Source: MWDV01 sp964634255 (GTDB lineage Bacteria; Verrucomicrobiota; Verrucomicrobiia; Limisphaerales; MWDV01). From it: a stretch of 26,844 nt of DNA. The notes beneath the pieces were generated by a model. The model was not told the DNA's origin. It saw only the letters and a list, made by a program, of their open reading frames with translations, and did not search any database. The stretch spans positions 1-26,844 of the forward strand of contig CAZWJC010000067.1 in the NCBI GenBank assembly GCA_964634255.1, written 5' to 3'. This document shows, one piece after another, positions 23,957-26,844 of this stretch. Position 1 is the stretch's first letter; each line of letters starts with the position of its first letter. The position numbers and the translations under genes were made by a program.

Positions 23957-26844
23957 TCAGCGCAGCACGCCCCGCAATGCTTGGCCGGTGTGGCTGGATT
24001 CACACTTGGCGATGGCTTCCGGCGTGCCGTGCGCGACGATGCGTCCACCACCCGCGCCAGCTTCCGGCCCGAGGTCAATCACCCAGTCGGCGCATTTGAT
24101 GACTTCGAGGTTGTGCTCGATGACGAGCACCGAATGGCCGGCGTCCACGAGGCGTTGGAACACCTTGAGCAGGATGCGAACGTCCTCGAAATGCAGGCCG
24201 GTGGTGGGCTCGTCGAAGAGAAAGAGCGTTCCCTTGTTAGCAGCGGACGTGAGTCCACTTCCTCCTCCCCCGGAAGTTGGATTGAGCCGACTCACGTCGG
24301 CTGCTACGGAATCGGAAAGATGCCGCACCAGCTTCAGTCGCTGGCTTTCGCCACCGGAGAGCGTATTGATGGGTTGGCCGAGACGGAGGTAACCGAGCCC
24401 AACTTCTTCGAGCAGCTTCAGGCTGGCGACCGCTCGTCGGGCGGGTTTGGAATCCGCAAATCCAGAAAGGAACGCCGCCGCTTCCTCGACCGTGGCGTCC
24501 AGCAAGTCCGCGATGGACCAGTCATTTCGGATTTCGGATTTCGGATTTCGGACTTTGACTTCGCGGATGTGCTCACGGTAACGCCGCCCGCCGCAGTCGG
24601 GGCAGCGGATAAAGATGTCGCTCAGGAACTGCATTTCGATCTTCTCGAAACCCGCGCCCCGGCAGCGCTCACATTGGCCCTGGGTGGAGTTGAAGCTGAA
24701 GGCGCTCGCATTCAAACCGCGCTGCTTGGCGACTTCCGACTGGGCGAAGACCTCGCGGATGTCGTCAAACGCGCCGATGTAAACCGCCGGGTTGGAGCGC
24801 GGCGTCTTGCCCAGCGTGGACTGATCCACCAACACGACGCGTCCGAGATGTTCGTGGCCGGCCAGCATCGCCGATTGCCGATTGTCGATTGCCGATTCCT
24901 CCCCCTGGTCGGCCTCGCCGGATTCATCCGAGTCTAGCCGGTCTGAAGCCTTGGCGGCCGGCAATTTCAGATTTGAGATTCCGGATTTGAGATTTGCCTC
25001 CAACGCCGGCAGCAGAACTTCGCGAATCAGGGTGGTCTTGCCCGAACCGCTGACGCCGGTGAGACAAACCAGCCGGCCCAGCGGGATTCGGACGGTCAGG
25101 TCGCGGAGGTTGTGGCGGGAAGCGTTGCTGACCTGCAACCATTCTCCGGATGCCGGTCTGCGTACTGGAATCTCAATCTGCTTGCTCCCGCTCAAGTATT
25201 GCCCGGTCAGCGACGACTTGCTCCGGTGGATTTCGCGGAACGAGCCTTGGAAGACCACTGCACCGCCCGTTGCGCCGTGGCCGGGGCCGAGGTCCACGAT
25301 CTGATCCGCCGCCCGCATGACGCTGGGTTCGTGCTCGACTACAACCACGGTGTTCCCCGTGTCACGCAGGCGTTCGAGGATGCGCACGAGGCGTTCCGTG
25401 TCGCGCGGATGCAAGCCGACGCTGGGTTCATCGAGGACGAACAGCGTGTTGACCAGTCGCGTGCCGAGGCAGGTGGTCAAACTGACGCGCTCGGTTTCGC
25501 CGCCGGATAAGGTGCGCGTCGGACGATCCAGCGTCAGGTAGCCGACACCCACTTCTTCCAGGTAGCTGAGGCGCGAGCGGACTTCGTCTAGAACCAGCGC
25601 GAGCGGATCGCCAGGTCCGGGTGCGCGCTGCCTCGCGAGCGTTTCAACCAAGTGTAGCGCTTCAGTGATGGTCAGGGCGTAGAAGTCGGCAAGCGAGAGT
25701 CGGCTGTAGCCGCCGACGTCAGTCGGCGCTGATGCAGCCGCATTTGGATTGCGCGGACTAACGTCCGCGGCTACGGGAAGCAGATACAGCAGGGCATCCG
25801 GCTTCAGCCGTGCGCCACCGCAATCCGGGCACGTCGTGTAGGCGCGGTAGCGCGAGAGCAGCACGCGCATGTGCATCTTGTAGGACTTGGACTCCAGCCA
25901 ACGGAAGTAACCCTTCACGCCGTACCAGACCCGCGGCCACTCGTGCTCCTCGTCTTTGCCGTAGTCCGGATCGCCCTCGACAACATAGTCCTGCCAGCGC
26001 TGGGACAGCTTGTTGAACGGCACGTCGGTTGAGATATCCATCGCCCGGCACATGCGGAGCAGATCGCGCTGGCACTCCTGGCCCGTGCCCGTCTGCCACG
26101 GTTTCACCAGCCCTTCCGCCAGCGTTTTCGAGCGATCCGGGATCGCCAGATTATAGTCAATGGAGATGACGCGACCGAAGCCTTTGCAGGTCGGACACGC
26201 GCCGATGGGATGGTTGAAGCTGAATAGTGCCGGCGAAGGATCGCGGTATTCGAGGTCGCAACGGGCGCAATGGAGGCGGCTGGAGAACGGGCGAGGATGG
26301 AGGATGGAAGTTGGAGGATGGACTTCCCAGACGGCCAGCTTGCCTTTGCCAAAATGGTAGGCCTGTTCGCAGGCCTCGATGAAGCGAGCTCGAGCGGTGG
26401 GGGCAAGGGTCAAACGATCCTGGATGACCGTGAGATGCTGGATGCGAGACGGCGCGTCTTCGAGACGCACGGCTTCACCGTTGAGCAGAAGTCGCTGGAA
26501 GCCTTGCTTGGCAATCAAGGCGAGGGACTCGTCGAGCGAGAGTTTCTCCGACAGCGGTAGATCAAACGTAATGAGAACCTCGGACTTCGGACTTCGGACT
26601 TCAGACTTCGAGCTTGTCTCGGATTTCGGGTTTCGGATTTCGGAATTGGAGACCGCTTCCCAAACCTGCCGCGGCGTGTCTTTCCGCACCGGCTGGCCGC
26701 AACCCCGGCAATGCAATTGCGCCACCAACGGCCAGAGGGCCTTCATGTAGTCGCAAATCTCCGTCATCGTGCCCACCGTCGAGCGCGTGGTGCGGACGGC
26801 GTTGCGCTGCTCGATGGCGATGGCGGGCGGGATGCCCTCGATGC
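23957..26844 (-). CDS. uvrA: Excinuclease ABC subunit A, 5' end missing, with in-frame repeat insertions
   Basis: UvrA is the damage-sensing ATPase of nucleotide excision repair. The reading frame runs off the right edge: before the first internal ATG (26776) it still encodes IEGIPPAIAIEQ and RSTVGTMTEI, which match UvrA. The first Walker A and start therefore lie outside. Present are two Cys4 zinc modules (HCARC ... ACPTCKGFG; GQCERCRGAGF ... RCPDCGGRRY), the first ABC signature LSGGETERVSL with LFVLDEPSVGLHPRD, the second Walker A GVSGSGKTTL, the conserved DQSTLGKTPRSNPA, and the second signature LSGGESQRLKL with LFLFDEPTTGLHFED. The visible part alone has over 960 residues, more than complete E. 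coli UvrA (940), because at least seven repeat-derived segments are read through in frame at loop positions. The gene is followed by the oxidoreductase gene on the same strand. Confidence 0.93.
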   Translation of the reverse strand, partial: IEGIPPAIAIEQRNAVRTTRSTVGTMTEICDYMKALWPLVAQLHCRGCGQPVRKDTPRQVWEAVSNSEIRNPKSETSSKSEVRSPKSEVLITFDLPLSEKLSLDESLALIAKQGFQRLLLNGEAVRLEDAPSRIQHLTVIQDRLTLAPTARARFIEACEQAYHFGKGKLAVWEVHPPTSILHPRPFSSRLHCARCDLEYRDPSPALFSFNHPIGACPTCKGFGRVISIDYNLAIPDRSKTLAEGLVKPWQTGTGQECQRDLLRMCRAMDISTDVPFNKLSQRWQDYVVEGDPDYGKDEEHEWPRVWYGVKGYFRWLESKSYKMHMRVLLSRYRAYTTCPDCGGARLKPDALLYLLPVAADVSPRNPNAAASAPTDVGGYSRLSLADFYALTITEALHLVETLARQRAPGPGDPLALVLDEVRSRLSYLEEVGVGYLTLDRPTRTLSGGETERVSLTTCLGTRLVNTLFVLDEPSVGLHPRDTERLVRILERLRDTGNTVVVVEHEPSVMRAADQIVDLGPGHGATGGAVVFQGSFREIHRSKSSLTGQYLSGSKQIEIPVRRPASGEWLQVSNASRHNLRDLTVRIPLGRLVCLTGVSGSGKTTLIREVLLPALEANLKSGISNLKLPAAKASDRLDSDESGEADQGEESAIDNRQSAMLAGHEHLGRVVLVDQSTLGKTPRSNPAVYIGAFDDIREVFAQSEVAKQRGLNASAFSFNSTQGQCERCRGAGFEKIEMQFLSDIFIRCPDCGGRRYREHIREVKVRNPKSEIRNDWSIADLLDATVEEAAAFLSGFADSKPARRAVASLKLLEEVGLGYLRLGQPINTLSGGESQRLKLVRHLSDSVAADVSRLNPTSGGGGSGLTSAANKGTLFLFDEPTTGLHFEDVRILLKVFQRLVDAGHSVLVIEHNLEVIKCADWVIDLGPEAGAGGGRIVAHGTPEAIAKCESSHTGQALRGVLR
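24238..24306. repeat. REP-like palindrome pair inside uvrA (copy 1)
   Basis: The ends TAGCAGC (24238-24244) and GCTGCTA (24300-24306) pair. Each end continues into its own small hairpin, GGAC-gtga-GTCC on the left and CCGAC-tcac-GTCGG on the right. Read in the minus direction it begins GTAGCAGCCGAC, a GTAG-headed REP-like unit. In UvrA it is translated VAADVSRLNP...LTSAAN, between LVRHLSDS and KGTLFLFDEPTTGLH. Confidence 0.8.
24524..24560. repeat. 7-bp tandem array inside uvrA (ATTTCGG)
   Basis: Four perfect ATTTCGG units occupy 24524-24551, followed by a degenerate unit. On the minus strand they read RNPKSEIRN, placed after REHIREVKV just past the second zinc module. Confidence 0.85.
24871..24898. 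repeat. 7-bp tandem array inside uvrA (GCCGATT)
   Basis: Units GCCGATT, GCCGATT, GTCGATT and GCCGATT are contiguous. They are translated ESAIDNRQSAM on the minus strand, in the loop between the second Walker A and DQSTLGKTPRSNPA. Confidence 0.85.
24964..24998. repeat. 7-bp tandem array inside uvrA (ATTTGAG-like)
   Basis: Five units: ATTTCAG, ATTTGAG, ATTCCGG, ATTTGAG and ATTTGCC. They are translated NLKSGISNLKL in the same UvrA loop as the GCCGATT array, closer to the Walker A motif. Confidence 0.8.
25707..25773. repeat. REP-like palindrome pair inside uvrA (copy 2)
   Basis: The ends TAGCCGC (25707-25713) and GCGGCTA (25767-25773) pair. The inner hairpins are CGCCGAC-gtca-GTCGGCG and GCGGAC-taac-GTCCGC. 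Read on the minus strand it begins GTAGCCGCGGAC and is translated VAADVSPRNP...GGY, between LLYLLP and SRLSLADFYALTI. It has the same orientation and reading frame as copy 1. Confidence 0.8.
26295..26322. repeat. 7-bp tandem array inside uvrA (GGATGGA)
   Basis: Units GGATGGA, GGATGGA, AGTTGGA and GGATGGA are contiguous. They are translated PPTSILHPR on the minus strand, just before the first zinc module of UvrA. Confidence 0.8.
26581..26650. repeat. Long 7-bp repeat array inside uvrA (CGGACTT/CGGATTT)
   Basis: Three perfect CGGACTT units (26581-26601) are followed by CAGACTT and CGAGCTT, a short break, then CGGATTT, CGGGTTT, CGGATTT and CGGAATT. The minus-strand translation is rich in NPKSE and SEVRSPKSE peptides, between RQVWEAV and LITFDLPLSE. 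Confidence 0.85.

Noticed and set aside
24238..26650. CRISPR array or phage remnant in the repeat-rich part of uvrA
   Set aside because: The repeats have a 7-bp period or are single inverted pairs; there are no regularly spaced repeats with unique spacers and no cas genes.
23957..26844. uvrA as a pseudogene because of its repeats
   Set aside because: The frame is open throughout the visible part, and the zinc-finger, Walker, signature and DEP motifs are intact.

Overview
The window looks like a scaffold from an uncultivated, high-GC member of Verrucomicrobiota, plausibly the Pedosphaera/Limisphaerales side. Reasons are the eukaryotic-type glutamine synthetase, giant secreted proteins built from GEVEDY-type domains, a secreted Tat-type Gfo/Idh/MocA oxidoreductase, weak Shine-Dalgarno use, and repeat families (7-bp arrays read as NPKSEIR-like peptides, GTAG-headed palindrome pairs) that I associate with that phylum. 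This is inference from gene content; there is no rRNA gene here. A 100-N run at 12255-12354 marks a scaffold join.

Layout. 23-1177: exported eight-repeat PQQ-like beta-propeller. 1595-4262: nitrogen assimilation, a type II glutamine synthetase followed by a type I glutamine synthetase, each with its own hairpin terminator. 4667-11389: a 2240-residue secreted mosaic protein. 11783-13064: a second secreted protein broken by the gap, ending in the same kind of C-terminal module. On the minus strand, 16947-13192 carries a multi-span membrane protein (GT-C-like) and a UvrD/PcrA/Rep helicase. Divergent from these on the plus strand are a HAD-UbiA fusion prenyltransferase and a GMC flavin oxidoreductase, a pair suggestive of polyprenyl-phosphate sugar chemistry. 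A REP/BIME-like palindrome pair sits between these and a convergent minus-strand block: uvrA (N-terminus beyond the right edge), a Gfo/Idh/MocA oxidoreductase and a two-SIS-domain protein resembling animal glucokinase regulatory protein.

The most unusual feature is uvrA. Its reading frame contains at least seven repeat insertions: two REP-like inverted palindrome pairs and five arrays of 7-bp repeats. All are read through in frame, while the catalytic ABC and zinc-finger motifs remain intact. The two palindrome pairs lie in the same orientation and frame and show compensatory stem changes. This housekeeping gene therefore appears to accept extragenic-type repeats as protein linkers.

No tRNA, rRNA, CRISPR array, insertion sequence or prophage gene was recognised. 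Motif assignments were made by eye and from memory of the families; no database search was run.
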